Shown: positions 7,935-17,206 of the stretch, piece after piece
Layout: the number at the start of each line of letters is the position of its first letter
Numbering within the stretch: the first letter of the stretch is position 1
Assembly: GCA_019187185.1 (NCBI GenBank)
Contig: JABAQU010000004.1
Location: forward strand, 62,001 to 126,000
Direction of reading: 5' to 3'
Source: Steroidobacteraceae bacterium
Lineage (GTDB): Bacteria; Pseudomonadota; Gammaproteobacteria; Steroidobacterales; Steroidobacteraceae
Length of the DNA: 64,000 bases
Position numbers and translations under genes: made by a program
The notes under the pieces: model-generated
Database searches by the model: none
Told to the model about the DNA's origin: nothing
What the model saw: the letters and a program-made list of their open reading frames with translations, nothing else

Positions 7935-8829
7935 GCGGCAACGCATGCCCGCCGAACGCATTGCGCACGATCGCGAGGAGACGCGCGCCGAAATCGTCGG
8001 CACCCTGTGAGGCGAATCGGGTCATCAGGGCCGCGCTGATGACGGGCGCGGGAATGCCAAGATCGATCGCCTCCCGCGCGGTCCAGCGCCCTTCGCCCGA
8101 ATCGGCGATGCGCGCGCCGACCTGCGCGAGGGCGGCAGGGTCCGCGAGCGCGCCCGCCGCGAGATCGAGCAGCCACGAGCGGATCACGGTGCCGTGACGC
8201 CACGCCTCGGCGATCTCGCCGAGCGGCAGCTTCAGGTCCTTGCGCGCATCGAGCAGCGCGAAACCTTCCGCGTAGGCCTGCATCAGCCCATATTCGATGC
8301 CGTTGTGGACCATCTTCGTGAAGTGCCCGGCTCCCACGGGGCCGCAGTACACCCATCCCTTGTCGGGCGCCGGCGCGAGGGCCTGCACGATCGGCAGGAT
8401 GCGTTCGAACTGCGCGCGCTCGCCGCCGACCATGAGCCCATAGCCTTCGGTGAGCCCCCAGACGCCCCCCGACACGCCGGCATCGAGGAAGCCGACGCCA
8501 CGTTCGGCAAGGTACTGCGCCCGGCGCTGCGAGTCGCGATAGAACGCATTGCCACCGTCGATGACGAGATCGCCGGCGCCGAGACGTGCCGCGAGGGCCG
8601 TGACGTTTTCCTCGGTCGCGTCGCCCGCGGGCACCATCAGCCAGACGATGCGTGGCGAAGGCAGGGCCGCGAGCAGCTCGTCGAGCGACGGCACGATGCG
8701 TATGCGTGGCTCGTCGGGCAGCATCGGCAAGGGGGGGCGGCCGTAGCCGGTGACGTCGATGCCGTGGTGCGCGAGGCGCTGCGCCATGTTGGCGCCCATG
8801 CGCCCGAGGCCGATCAGTCCGAGGTGCAT
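7909..8829 (-). CDS. gnd: 6-phosphogluconate dehydrogenase, short NAD-type
   Basis: 306 aa, the length of the short (YqeC/GntZ-like) class rather than the 470-residue enteric Gnd. The Rossmann motif GLIGLGRMGANMAQRL is at the N-terminus, followed by VIDGGNAFYRDSQRR, DAGVSGGVWGL and the catalytic GAGHFTKMVHNGIEYGLMQA. It decarboxylates 6-phosphogluconate to ribulose 5-phosphate, completing the oxidative branch with zwf and pgl. Short-type enzymes are often NAD-preferring; cofactor choice here is not proved. Start chosen at 8829, giving MHLGLIGLG as expected for the family. Confidence 0.93.
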   Translation of the reverse strand: MHLGLIGLGRMGANMAQRLAHHGIDVTGYGRPPLPMLPDEPRIRIVPSLDELLAALPSPRIVWLMVPAGDATEENVTALAARLGAGDLVIDGGNAFYRDSQRRAQYLAERGVGFLDAGVSGGVWGLTEGYGLMVGGERAQFERILPIVQALAPAPDKGWVYCGPVGAGHFTKMVHNGIEYGLMQAYAEGFALLDARKDLKLPLGEIAEAWRHGTVIRSWLLDLAAGALADPAALAQVGARIADSGEGRWTAREAIDLGIPAPVISAALMTRFASQGADDFGARLLAIVRNAFGGHALPPREPPPGR

Positions 8830-8915
8830 TGCCCGATGGTAACCCACGCGGCGCAAAACGCGGCCACCGACGCCCGCGAGGGCGGCAGTGGCCGCGCAGG
8901 GTGCGCCGCGATGCG

Positions 8916-9248
8916 TCAGCGGGACGCCGTGCGGATGGTCGACGAGCTCTTGTGGAGTGCGCTCAGCAGCGGGCGGTTCACATCGGCCACGGCCTTGTCG
9001 ACCGTCTGCGCGATGCACGCGTTGCGGGCGTCGCGGGCGCTGATCGTGCGCTCGCCGTAGCCGGGACAGACCTGCTTCGCCGCCGCCTTGATCCTTGCAT
9101 AGAGCACGCCTGCGCCCGCGGGGGAGGACAGGTTCAGGTCGCCGTAGAACACCGTCTTCGCAGGCAGCTCCGCCGCACCCGCTGCGAAGGCCGTGAAGCA
9201 GAGGAAGGCCGCCAGTGCAAAGGGGCCGGTCAGGGTTCGTGTCGTCAT
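8916..9248 (-). CDS. UrcA family protein, exported
   Basis: 110 aa. A Sec signal peptide (LAAFLCFTAFAAGAAELP) is followed by the UrcA-family core: VFYGDLNLSSPAGAGVLYARIKAAA, a cysteine in QVCPGYG and a second in NACIAQTVDKAVADVN, which probably form a disulfide. UrcA proteins are small periplasmic proteins of unknown function, frequent in Sphingomonas, Caulobacter and Steroidobacter relatives. The ATG at 9248 has a GAGGAG site just upstream; a longer frame exists but lacks this signal. Confidence 0.85.
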   Translation of the reverse strand: MTTRTLTGPFALAAFLCFTAFAAGAAELPAKTVFYGDLNLSSPAGAGVLYARIKAAAKQVCPGYGERTISARDARNACIAQTVDKAVADVNRPLLSALHKSSSTIRTASR

Positions 9249-9433
9249 GTCAGTCTCCTCGATGGGTTGTGGAAAGTCGCCGGACATCGATCACGGCTGC
9301 ACTTTCAGGCGCCCCTCGCCCGCAAGTCCTGACGGTTCCGGAAACCTTTGCTGATCGTTGTCGAATGTTTTTCTGATCGTCTGCCAATCAATGGCTTACG
9401 CCGCCCGGGCAGCGGCCTATACTCGGTGCCGCG

Positions 9434-12022
9434 ATGGACCGCGGGCTGCCAACCGGGCGTTTTCGCATCGGCGACTGGATGATCGATCCGTCGATCGACG
9501 AGATCGCGACCGGCAGCCGCACGCACAAGCTCGAGCCACGCACGATGCGCGTGCTCGTCAGGCTCGCGCAGGCGGGCGGCGAGGTGGTGAGCGGCGAGCA
9601 ACTGCTGGAAGAGGTGTGGGCCGGCGTCGTCGTCGGGCCGGCGTCGGTCTACCAATCCGTGTCGCACCTGCGCAAGGTGCTCGGCGACAGCGATGCATCG
9701 CCGCGCTACATCGCCACGGTGCCGCGCAAGGGCTATCGCCTGGTCGCCCCGGTCGAATGGCTGTCGACACCGGCCGCACCGGGCGCCGCCACGATCGGCC
9801 CCGCGCTGACGCCCACGGCCCCGGTCGCCGCGCCCGCGGTGGCCCTGGACGATACGGGCAGTTTCGCGCGGCGGCGCGGCGACCATCCGGCGCGGCGACA
9901 GGCGGATCTGCGCCGTGCGCGCCTGCGCCGTGCGGCACTGGTTGCGGTGCTCGGGGCGACGATCGCTGCGCTGGCGTGGTGGCTGTGGCCGCGTGCGCAA
10001 TCGCCGACCATTGCCGTGCTGCCATTCGTCGACATGAGCGCCGAGGGAGGCCAGCAGACCTTCTGCGACGGGCTCGCCGACGAGGTGTCGATCTGGCTTG
10101 CGCAGGTGCCGGAGGTGCGTGTGGTTGCGCGTACGTCCGCGTTCGCCTTCAGGGGCCGCAACGAGGACGTGCGCCGGATCGGCCGCGAGCTGTCCGCATC
10201 GCATCTCCTCGAAGGTACGGTCCGGCGCAGCCGCGACCGGGTCCGCGTCACCGCGCAGCTCGTCGACACGCGCACGGGCTACGAGGTGTGGTCGCAATCG
10301 ATCGACCGGCCGTTCGTCGACGTGATCTCGATCCAGGACGACATTGCGCGCGCGGTGGGCACGGCACTCGAGTTGCGGCTGTCACCGGCCTTTGCGCGTC
10401 GCCTCGGTGCACGCAACCCCGCGAATGCGCGCGCCTACGAGCGCTACCTGCTCGCGCGCGAGGCCTGGCGGCGTCGCACGGCCGACGACAACGCCAGGGC
10501 CATGGTCCTTTACGACGAGGCGATTGCGCTCGATCCGAAGTTCGCGCTCGCCTATGCAGGGAAGGCCATGGCGCGCCTCAACGACATTTATCTGTCGGCG
10601 GCGCCACGGACGGTAGCCGCGAACGATGCGGGCGTGTTCGCCGCCCGCGCACTCGAACTCGCCCCCGATTTGCCCGAGGCGCTCGCAGCCCGCGCCGCAG
10701 TACGCAACGAAGAAGGCCGATACGATGCCGCGATCGCCGACCTCGACCGGGCGCTCGCGGCCAACCCGAACAGTGTCGATGCGCGTGCGGAGCGCGCGCG
10801 CAACTACCGCACGCTCGGCCGCCCGCTCGACGCGCTGCCGGATCTCGAGCGGGCCGCGGTGCTCGACCCGCTCGATTTCGCGCGTCATGCGGACCTCTGC
10901 AGTGACCTGCGCGACCTCGGCCGCTACGACGCGGCCCGAACGGCGTGCCTGAAGGCCCGCAGCCTCGAGCCGAACGGACCCTGGGCCCTGCTCGAGATGG
11001 CTTACCTCGAATACGCGCAGGGCCGGCTCGCCGAGGCGTGGCACTGGTTGCAACTCGGCAGCGTCGATCGTGGCAACGACGCGCTGCTCGCCGATCTGCG
11101 CGCGAAGGTGCTCGGCATGGTCGGCTTGCCGGGACGCGCGCGGGCGCTGCTCGAGGGCATGCGTGCGACGAGCAGCGATCCCGAGCGCACCGAACTCGGC
11201 ATCGCCGCGGCGACTTACCTCGAGCAAGGGCCCGGCGCATTGCGGGACTACCTCGCTCGCACGACGCTCGCGCAATCGTCGCGCGCGGAGGTGCTCCTCA
11301 CGTTGGCGCAGTTTGCGCTGCTCGGCGGCGATCAGGGGCGCGCCGCCGCATTCGTAGATCGCGCGCTCGCTGCGCCGGATTTCTCGGCCGCGATGCTCAC
11401 GGGGCCGGACTACCTGCGCTGGGCGACCTCCGGGGGACCGGTCGTCGCCTGGGTCGAGGCGAATCGCGGGCAAGCCGTGCGCGCGAGGCAGCTGCGTGCC
11501 ACGCTCCTCGCGGCGGTCGCGCGCATGGAGGCCAACGGCGAGGCGGGATTCGGCCTGCGCGTCGTGCGCGCCGAAGTCGAGGCGCTCGAAGGCAAACCCG
11601 AGGCGGCGGTGGCATCGCTCGCCGTCGCGGTCGATCGTGGTTGGCGTGATATCGTGTGGGCCGAGAGTGCGCCGCATTTCGCCGCGCTGCGCACGCATGC
11701 CGACTATCGCGCCCTCGTCGAGCGCGTGCAGCGGATGAACGACGCCATGCGGGTGCGCATCGAGACCGGATCGCCGGCCCCGGGCGCATCGTCAGGCGTC
11801 GGCCTGGCGCTCGAGCTGGTAGCCCGCGAGGCTCGCGACGAGCCGCGGCCGCGGGGGTATTCCCGGACCGACGCCGTTGATCGCGGCGAATTCGTCGGTT
11901 CGCGCGATCAGCGCGGCATTCACCTCGTAATAGACGCGCGGCGCGACGGTCGGATCGAGCCGGTTCCTGAAGATCCGCTCGAGGCTCGCGTTGAGGTCGC
12001 GGATCAGCTCGCTCACTTGTGA
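9434..12022 (+). CDS. Winged-helix / TPR membrane regulator (CadC-like architecture)
   Basis: 862 aa. Residues 10-105 are an OmpR-type winged helix ending in RYIATVPRKGYRLVAPV, the classic CadC/ToxR-type signature. A proline/alanine linker and one membrane helix follow (LVAVLGATIAALAWWLW, about 168-185). A FlgO/TolB-N-like domain (TIAVLPFVDMSAEGGQQTFCDGLADEVS, about 193-310) and a set of tetratricopeptide repeats (about 340-640) lie on the periplasmic side. It is presumably a one-component transcription factor sensing an envelope signal. The last 77 codons lie antisense to a separate small gene and look unlike the TPR part, so the natural stop may have been lost. A TATACT hexamer at 9418-9423 is a possible -10 element very close to the ATG. 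Confidence 0.88.
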   Translation: MDRGLPTGRFRIGDWMIDPSIDEIATGSRTHKLEPRTMRVLVRLAQAGGEVVSGEQLLEEVWAGVVVGPASVYQSVSHLRKVLGDSDASPRYIATVPRKGYRLVAPVEWLSTPAAPGAATIGPALTPTAPVAAPAVALDDTGSFARRRGDHPARRQADLRRARLRRAALVAVLGATIAALAWWLWPRAQSPTIAVLPFVDMSAEGGQQTFCDGLADEVSIWLAQVPEVRVVARTSAFAFRGRNEDVRRIGRELSASHLLEGTVRRSRDRVRVTAQLVDTRTGYEVWSQSIDRPFVDVISIQDDIARAVGTALELRLSPAFARRLGARNPANARAYERYLLAREAWRRRTADDNARAMVLYDEAIALDPKFALAYAGKAMARLNDIYLSAAPRTVAANDAGVFAARALELAPDLPEALAARAAVRNEEGRYDAAIADLDRALAANPNSVDARAERARNYRTLGRPLDALPDLERAAVLDPLDFARHADLCSDLRDLGRYDAARTACLKARSLEPNGPWALLEMAYLEYAQGRLAEAWHWLQLGSVDRGNDALLADLRAKVLGMVGLPGRARALLEGMRATSSDPERTELGIAAATYLEQGPGALRDYLARTTLAQSSRAEVLLTLAQFALLGGDQGRAAAFVDRALAAPDFSAAMLTGPDYLRWATSGGPVVAWVEANRGQAVRARQLRATLLAAVARMEANGEAGFGLRVVRAEVEALEGKPEAAVASLAVAVDRGWRDIVWAESAPHFAALRTHADYRALVERVQRMNDAMRVRIETGSPAPGASSGVGLALELVAREARDEPRPRGYSRTDAVDRGEFVGSRDQRGIHLVIDARRDGRIEPVPEDPLEARVEVADQLAHL

Positions 12023-12043
12023 ATCGAGCACGGTTGGCGGCAT
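11792..12043 (-). CDS. Small conserved-looking hypothetical protein
   Basis: 83 aa. The ATG at 12043 has a strong purine-rich ribosome-binding site (AGGGAGAAGGGG). The sequence is natural-looking: SQVSELIRDLNASLERIFRN, VAPRVYYEVNAALIARTDEF, and a basic C-terminus ending YQLERQADA. No signal peptide, no membrane segment, function unknown. It overlaps the end of the TPR regulator tail-to-tail by 231 bp; of the two readings this strand looks the more protein-like, so this gene is likely real. Confidence 0.6.
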   Translation of the reverse strand: MPPTVLDSQVSELIRDLNASLERIFRNRLDPTVAPRVYYEVNAALIARTDEFAAINGVGPGIPPRPRLVASLAGYQLERQADA

Positions 12044-12132
12044 ACCCCTTCTCCCTGGAGTGGGCCTGATCGCCATTTGCCATAAAATCCGGTGTCGCAC
12101 AATACCGACGCGACGGCGCGACATACGCTAGA

Positions 12133-14166
12133 TTGGCACTCTTGGAAACACGGGGCACAAGGCGGTCGGTACTGCAGGTGACCGCGTCGGCAGCGGCGCT
12201 GCTCGCGATTGCGGTGATGGCCGGCCGCGTGCCTGCGGCGCACGCCGCCGGCACCACGGCAGCGGCGAACGTGCCGCATCCGGCGGCGGCGCTGATCGAG
12301 CGCGGTTCCATCGCGATGCGTTCGGACCCGGACGCGAGTCGCCGCGATGCCGACGCGGCGCTTGCACTGCTGCGCACCCGACCCGATGCCGACCTCGAGA
12401 TCCGCGCGCGGCTCCTGCTGTGCGACTACCAGTCGGAGCGCGACCAGGCCGCGATGGAAAAGCAGGTCGCGGCGATCGAAGCACTGCTGCCGCGCGCACA
12501 CCGGCCGGGACTGCGGGCGGGACTGCTCACCTGCCAGGGCGAGATGCGCGAGACGCTCGGCGACAATTCGCAGGCGCTCGCGTTCTTCGAGCAGGCCGTG
12601 CGCGTCGCCTCCGACGCGCGCGACGACGAGATGATCGCGAACGCGCTGTATTCGCGCGGCTACGTGCTCGGCCTGCAGGGCGAGTACGCGCTCGGCCTCG
12701 CGGACCTGCGCCGCGCACAGGGCATTTACGAGACGCTCGACATGTCCGCGCATGCGCTCACGGCGATGAACGGCATCGCGATCCTCTACAACCGCATGGG
12801 GGACTACGCGCAGGCGCGCGACATCTATACCTCCGCGCTCGCACTGCAACGCGAGGCGAAGATGCTGCGCGAGCAGGCGGTCACGCTGCACAACCTCGGC
12901 CGGGCACACGAATACCTCGGCGAGTGGTCCGATGCGCGCCGCTCGTTCACCGAATCGCTCGCGATCAATCGCGAGATCCACTACGGACGCGGCGAAGCCT
13001 ATGCGCTGCGTGGCCTTGCGGCCGTCGAGAACGGTCTCGGCAACTGGCGCGGCGCGCTCGACCTGCTCGGGCAGGCGACGGCGCTGCTGCGTTCCACTCC
13101 GGATGCACGCCTGCGCGCGCAGATCGATCTCGCGCGCGGCATCGCGCTGCACGGGGTCGGCGAGCTCGATGCGAGCGCCGCGGCGCTGCGCGCCGCGATC
13201 GATGTATTCCGCAGCGGCGAGGCACGCGGCGAGCTCGCGGCGAGCTACGCGGAGCTCGCGGCGGTGGAAGCGGCGCGCGGCGACTGGCGCTCCGGCTACA
13301 CGCAGCTCTCGCTCGCGAAGCAGGTCAGCGAGCGGCTGCTGCGCAACCAGATCGACCAGCGCTTCGCGACGCTGCGCGTCGAGTTCGATACGGCATCGAA
13401 GGAAGCCGAGAATGCGCTGCTGCAACGGGACATCCGCGAGAACGAGCGGGCGCTGGCGCAGAGCCGCTCGGTGCGCCGGCTGCAGGGGGTCGCGATCGCA
13501 CTCGCGGCGCTGCTCGTCGCGCTGCTCGCGACCCTCGCGGTGCACCAGCGACGCACCAACAGGCGGATGCGCAATCTCGCGCATACCGACGAGCTGACGG
13601 CCGCGCCGAATCGGCGCGCCGTGCTCGGGCGTCTCGCGGTGATCCTCACGGGCGAGGGCGCCGGCCCGTGCTCGGCGCTGATCACGGACATCGATCACTT
13701 CAAGGGCATCAACGACCGCTACGGGCATCCGATCGGCGACGAAGTGCTGAAGATCGTGGCGCAGGCGCTGCGCGATGCCCTGCGGGAGCCGGCGTTCTTC
13801 GGGCGCCTCGGCGGGGAGGAATTCCTGGTCGTGTTGCCCGAAACGGCGCTCGACGAGGGGCGCGCGACGGCCGAGCGCCTGCGCGCAAGCATCGAGGCAA
13901 TCGACCTGTCGCACATCTGCCCGGTGGGCCGCAGGATCACTGTCAGCGTCGGTGTCACAGTGTCCAGGCGCAGCGATACGCCGAGTTCGATGCTGCAGCG
14001 GGCCGACGAGGCGCTGTACGCGGCGAAACGTGCCGGGCGCAATGCGGTGCGCGTGTGCGCGCCAGCGAGCGCGCCGTCAGCGGCGGCGGCGCATGGCGCG
14101 TCGCACGATGCGATCGACGGCGCGCGGGGCAATGACCTTCAGGACGCGGCCCGCCCGACCGCGTAG
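12133..14166 (+). CDS. TPR-containing diguanylate cyclase (GGDEF)
   Basis: 677 aa. It starts with TTG, and no ATG lies before the signal-like segment (LQVTASAAALLAIAVMA, about 14-30). Tetratricopeptide repeats cover about residues 80-400 (for example MNGIAILYNRMGDYAQARDI). A membrane helix follows near 455-472 (GVAIALAALLVALLATLAV). A GGDEF domain (DELTAAPNRRAVL to the end) has an intact catalytic motif GRLGGEEF near 557 and the metal/substrate region DIDHFKGINDRYGH. It should make cyclic di-GMP in response to something bound by the periplasmic repeats. No EAL domain and no clear RxxD inhibitory site four residues before the active site. The last 90 bp overlap the convergent SDR gene. Confidence 0.9.
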   Translation: MALLETRGTRRSVLQVTASAAALLAIAVMAGRVPAAHAAGTTAAANVPHPAAALIERGSIAMRSDPDASRRDADAALALLRTRPDADLEIRARLLLCDYQSERDQAAMEKQVAAIEALLPRAHRPGLRAGLLTCQGEMRETLGDNSQALAFFEQAVRVASDARDDEMIANALYSRGYVLGLQGEYALGLADLRRAQGIYETLDMSAHALTAMNGIAILYNRMGDYAQARDIYTSALALQREAKMLREQAVTLHNLGRAHEYLGEWSDARRSFTESLAINREIHYGRGEAYALRGLAAVENGLGNWRGALDLLGQATALLRSTPDARLRAQIDLARGIALHGVGELDASAAALRAAIDVFRSGEARGELAASYAELAAVEAARGDWRSGYTQLSLAKQVSERLLRNQIDQRFATLRVEFDTASKEAENALLQRDIRENERALAQSRSVRRLQGVAIALAALLVALLATLAVHQRRTNRRMRNLAHTDELTAAPNRRAVLGRLAVILTGEGAGPCSALITDIDHFKGINDRYGHPIGDEVLKIVAQALRDALREPAFFGRLGGEEFLVVLPETALDEGRATAERLRASIEAIDLSHICPVGRRITVSVGVTVSRRSDTPSSMLQRADEALYAAKRAGRNAVRVCAPASAPSAAAAHGASHDAIDGARGNDLQDAARPTA

Positions 14167-14877
14167 CGAGGTCACCAGCAGCCGCTGTCGCCGCGCCATC
14201 GCGCGGTGGATGCGGCGCGCGCATTCCTCTGCGGTCATGATGTGCCTCGCATCGAGCGGGCTCGCGCCGAGGGCACGGCCATCCGGGCCAATGGCGCGCT
14301 TGTGGATCTCGCTCCGCACGAAATCGGGCGCCACGAGTGTCACGTCGACGCCATCATCCGCGATCTCGATGCGCAGCGAGTCGTAGAAGCCGACGAGCGC
14401 GTGCTTGGATGCGGCGTAGGCCGTGCGCTCGGGTACGCCGGTGAGGCCGGCGACGCTGGCGACGGGCACGATCAATCCGCGTGCGCGCTTCAGATGCGGC
14501 AGCGCGGCCGCCGTGAGCCACACGTTGGCCAGGAAGTTGAGCCGCATCAGCAGCTCGAAGATCCCGAGATCCTGCAGCTCGTCGAAGCGGCTCCACATCG
14601 TGCGGCCGGCGTTCGCGACGAGCACGTCGAGGCGGCCGAACTGCGCGACCGCCGTTGCGACGAGGGCCTCGCAGGCGGCGCGGTCCGTGACATCGGCCGC
14701 GACGGGCAGCGCGTGGGCACCGCGCGCGCGGCATTCCGCCGCGAGCGTGGCGAGCCGCGGCGCGGCGCGTGCGGCGAGCACCAGGTTCGGCTGCTCCGCC
14801 GCGAGCGACAGCGCGAGCGCGCGGCCGATGCCTTCCGAGGCGCCGGTGATCAGGATCGTCCTGCCGTGGAAATCCAT
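14077..14877 (-). CDS. Short-chain dehydrogenase/reductase
   Basis: 266 aa classical SDR. It has the cofactor motif TGASEGIGRA (residues 11-20), VLVANAG, the catalytic serine in VASVAGLTG and YAASKHALV (Tyr-x3-Lys). The basic C-terminal tail resembles members that act on lipids or sit at membranes. Substrate cannot be told from sequence. It is divergent from the metallo-hydrolase gene at 14926 with only 48 bp between the starts, so the promoters overlap. Confidence 0.9.
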   Translation of the reverse strand: MDFHGRTILITGASEGIGRALALSLAAEQPNLVLAARAAPRLATLAAECRARGAHALPVAADVTDRAACEALVATAVAQFGRLDVLVANAGRTMWSRFDELQDLGIFELLMRLNFLANVWLTAAALPHLKRARGLIVPVASVAGLTGVPERTAYAASKHALVGFYDSLRIEIADDGVDVTLVAPDFVRSEIHKRAIGPDGRALGASPLDARHIMTAEECARRIHRAMARRQRLLVTSLRGRAGRVLKVIAPRAVDRIVRRAMRRRR

Positions 14878-14925
14878 GCCGCAAACCTACCACCTGCGCC
14901 GCGGCAGCCACTATCCTTGGCGGTG

Positions 14926-15726
14926 ATGTCCATCGCACCCGGCGTGCAGCGCCTGCTCGCCCCGAACGCCTCGATGATGACGGGTCCAGGCACCAATACG
15001 TGGCTGCTCGGCGAGCCGCCCGTCGCCGTGCTCGACCCCGGCCCGGCGATCGCCTCGCATGTCGAGGCGATACTCGCGGCCGCGCCCCGCCTCGAGACCA
15101 TCTTCGTCACGCACACGCATCCGGATCACTCGCCCGCGGCCGCCGTGTTGCAGGCGCGAACGGGCGCTCGGCTCGTGGGCCGCGCGCCACCCGCGGACGG
15201 ACGACAGGACGACACGTTCGTGCCGGATGTCGTGCCGTCGCGCGACGAGATTTTCCACGCCGGCGAGCTGCGGCTGCGCGCGATCGACACGCCGGGCCAC
15301 GCCTCGAACCACGTGTGCTGGCTGCTCGAGGGCGCAGCGTGCCTGTTCTCCGGCGATCACATCCTCGAGGGCGTCACGCCGGTGATCCCCATCCCCGACG
15401 GCGACCTGGGCGCCTACCTCGAGGCGCTCACGCGCCTGAAGTCCTATCCGCTGCGCGCCATCGCCCCCGGGCACGGGCGGGTCATTCCCGATGCGTACGG
15501 CGAGATCGATCGCGTGATCGCGCACCGGTTGCACCGCGAGGCGAAGATCGTCGCGGCGCTCGAAGACCTCCGCGAGGCCACGCTCGAGGAGCTGCTGGTG
15601 CCGGTCTATGCGGACGTGCCGCGCGACCGCCACATGCTCGCGCGACTGACGCTCGAAGCGCATCTCATCAAGCTCGAGCGCGACGGGCGCGCGATGCGCG
15701 ACGGGACGAGGTGGCATGCCGTCTGA
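14926..15726 (+). CDS. Metallo-beta-lactamase-fold hydrolase, LACTB2-like
   Basis: 266 aa. The zinc-binding motif HTHPDHSPA (residues 62-70) is the metallo-beta-lactamase HxHxDH signature; further ligands lie in DTPGHASNH, FSGDHIL and APGHGRV. A C-terminal winged-helix-like region (VAALEDLREATLEELLVPVY) is typical of LACTB2-type proteins, which in eukaryotes are endoribonucleases and in bacteria are of unclear function. It ends inside the start of the ABC ATPase gene (11 bp overlap), so the two are co-translated. Confidence 0.88.
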   Translation: MSIAPGVQRLLAPNASMMTGPGTNTWLLGEPPVAVLDPGPAIASHVEAILAAAPRLETIFVTHTHPDHSPAAAVLQARTGARLVGRAPPADGRQDDTFVPDVVPSRDEIFHAGELRLRAIDTPGHASNHVCWLLEGAACLFSGDHILEGVTPVIPIPDGDLGAYLEALTRLKSYPLRAIAPGHGRVIPDAYGEIDRVIAHRLHREAKIVAALEDLREATLEELLVPVYADVPRDRHMLARLTLEAHLIKLERDGRAMRDGTRWHAV

Positions 15727-17206
15727 CGCGCGCACCTCGCGCCATCTCGCCGTGGAGCTCGCAGGGATCGACCTCGATCGGGGAGGGCGCGCGGTACTGC
15801 GCGGCATCGACTGGACCGTGCAGCCGGGCGAGCGCTGGCTGCTCTTTGGCGCCAACGGCGCCGGCAAGACACAGTTGCTCAAGCTCGTGGCGGGCGCGGT
15901 GTGGCCGAAGCCGACCGGGCGGGGACTCAGGCGCTATCGGCTCGGCCGCGAGTGGCACGCGACGCCGCAGGAGGCGCTCGGCGAGGTCGCCTATCTCGGT
16001 CCCGAGCGGCAGGACCGCTATCAGCGCTACGGCTGGAATGCCTCCGTCGAGCGGATCGTCGCGACCGGCCACTTCCGCACGGACATCCTCCTCGATCCGC
16101 TCGATGCGGCAGCCCGCCGTGCGGTGCGTCGCGCACTCGCGGCGCTCGACATCGGCAGACTCGCGCGCCGGCGCTTTCTCTCGCTGTCGTTTGGCGAGCG
16201 TCGGCTCGTGCTGATCGCACGCGCACTCGCCACACGACCGAAGCTGCTGCTCCTCGACGAGCTGTTCACGGGCCTCGATGCGGCGTACCGGGAGCGCGTG
16301 GCCGCGTGGCTCGAAGGCACGACGCGCTCGCAGCGGCCGTGGGTACTCGCAGCGCATCGCGCGAGCGACGTGCCGCGCGCCGCGACACACGCGCTCGTGC
16401 TCGAGCGCGGGCGTGTCGTGTACCGGGGGCGCATCGGGCGCGCTCCGCTCGCCGCGTGGTTCGGTCACGGGCAGGCCGCCCGCCCGGCGCGACGACAGGG
16501 CACGCGTCCCCGGCCCGCCGGCCGCCTGCTCGTGCGCCTCGCGCGCGCCGACGTCTATCTCGATGGCACGCCGGTGTTGCGCGGGATCGATTTCGAACTG
16601 CATGCCGGCGAATGCTGGGTCGTGCACGGTGGCAATGGATCCGGCAAGACGACCCTGCTGCGCACCCTGTATGGCGACCACGGCGTGGCGAGCGGCGGCA
16701 CTGCATATCGCGACGGCGTCGAGCCCGGCGTGGCGCTCGAAGCCTTCAAGCTGCGCGTCGGCCTCGTCGCCCCGCATCTGCAGACCGATCACCCGCTGCA
16801 TCTGTCCGTCGCTGAGGTCGTGCAGTCCGGCGCGCGCGCGAGCATCGGGCTCGCCGGGCCCGCGACACCGCGCGAACGCGCGGCTGCGAAGGCCGTGATG
16901 CGCGAGTTCGGCGTGCAGCGCTTCGCCACGCGCACGCTCGCTGAGCTGTCCTACGGCGAGACGCGGCGCGTGCTCTTCGCCCGCGCGGCGATGGGAGGGC
17001 CCGACCTGCTGCTGCTCGACGAGCCCTTCGCCGGACTCGATCCGCCGACCCGCGCCGATCTCATGCGTCGGCTCGGGCGTCGGGCGGCGCGGGGTACGGC
17101 GATCGTCATGGCGACCCATCATCGCGAGGAATGGCCGTGTTTCACGACGCACGAGATCGAACTGCGGCGGGGTACCGTGCACCATCGCGGGCCGGTGCGC
17201 CCGTGA
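15716..17206 (+). CDS. Double ABC ATPase, ModF-like
   Basis: 496 aa with two ABC domains in one chain. Walker A sites are FGANGAGKT (about residue 44) and HGGNGSGKT (about 306). Signatures are LSFGERR and LSYGETRR, and Walker B sites are LLLLDELF and LLLLDEPF. No membrane domain is attached and no permease gene is next to it. This is the layout of ModF-like proteins, whose role is unclear despite the molybdate name. It overlaps the hydrolase upstream by 11 bp and the next gene by 4 bp (GTGA). Confidence 0.88.
   Translation: MPSDARTSRHLAVELAGIDLDRGGRAVLRGIDWTVQPGERWLLFGANGAGKTQLLKLVAGAVWPKPTGRGLRRYRLGREWHATPQEALGEVAYLGPERQDRYQRYGWNASVERIVATGHFRTDILLDPLDAAARRAVRRALAALDIGRLARRRFLSLSFGERRLVLIARALATRPKLLLLDELFTGLDAAYRERVAAWLEGTTRSQRPWVLAAHRASDVPRAATHALVLERGRVVYRGRIGRAPLAAWFGHGQAARPARRQGTRPRPAGRLLVRLARADVYLDGTPVLRGIDFELHAGECWVVHGGNGSGKTTLLRTLYGDHGVASGGTAYRDGVEPGVALEAFKLRVGLVAPHLQTDHPLHLSVAEVVQSGARASIGLAGPATPRERAAAKAVMREFGVQRFATRTLAELSYGETRRVLFARAAMGGPDLLLLDEPFAGLDPPTRADLMRRLGRRAARGTAIVMATHHREEWPCFTTHEIELRRGTVHHRGPVRP

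Noticed and set aside
9350-9380. CTGATCGT direct repeat upstream of the TPR regulator
   Set aside because: Two 8-bp copies about 22 bp apart could be an operator, but the match is too short to call.
12013-13914. 633-codon minus-strand frame opposite the diguanylate cyclase
   Set aside because: Shadow of the plus-strand gene, which has TPR and GGEEF motifs.
15716-17206. Molybdate transport role for the ModF-like ATPase
   Set aside because: No modABC genes, molybdate-binding domain or Mo-responsive site are nearby; only the architecture is shared.
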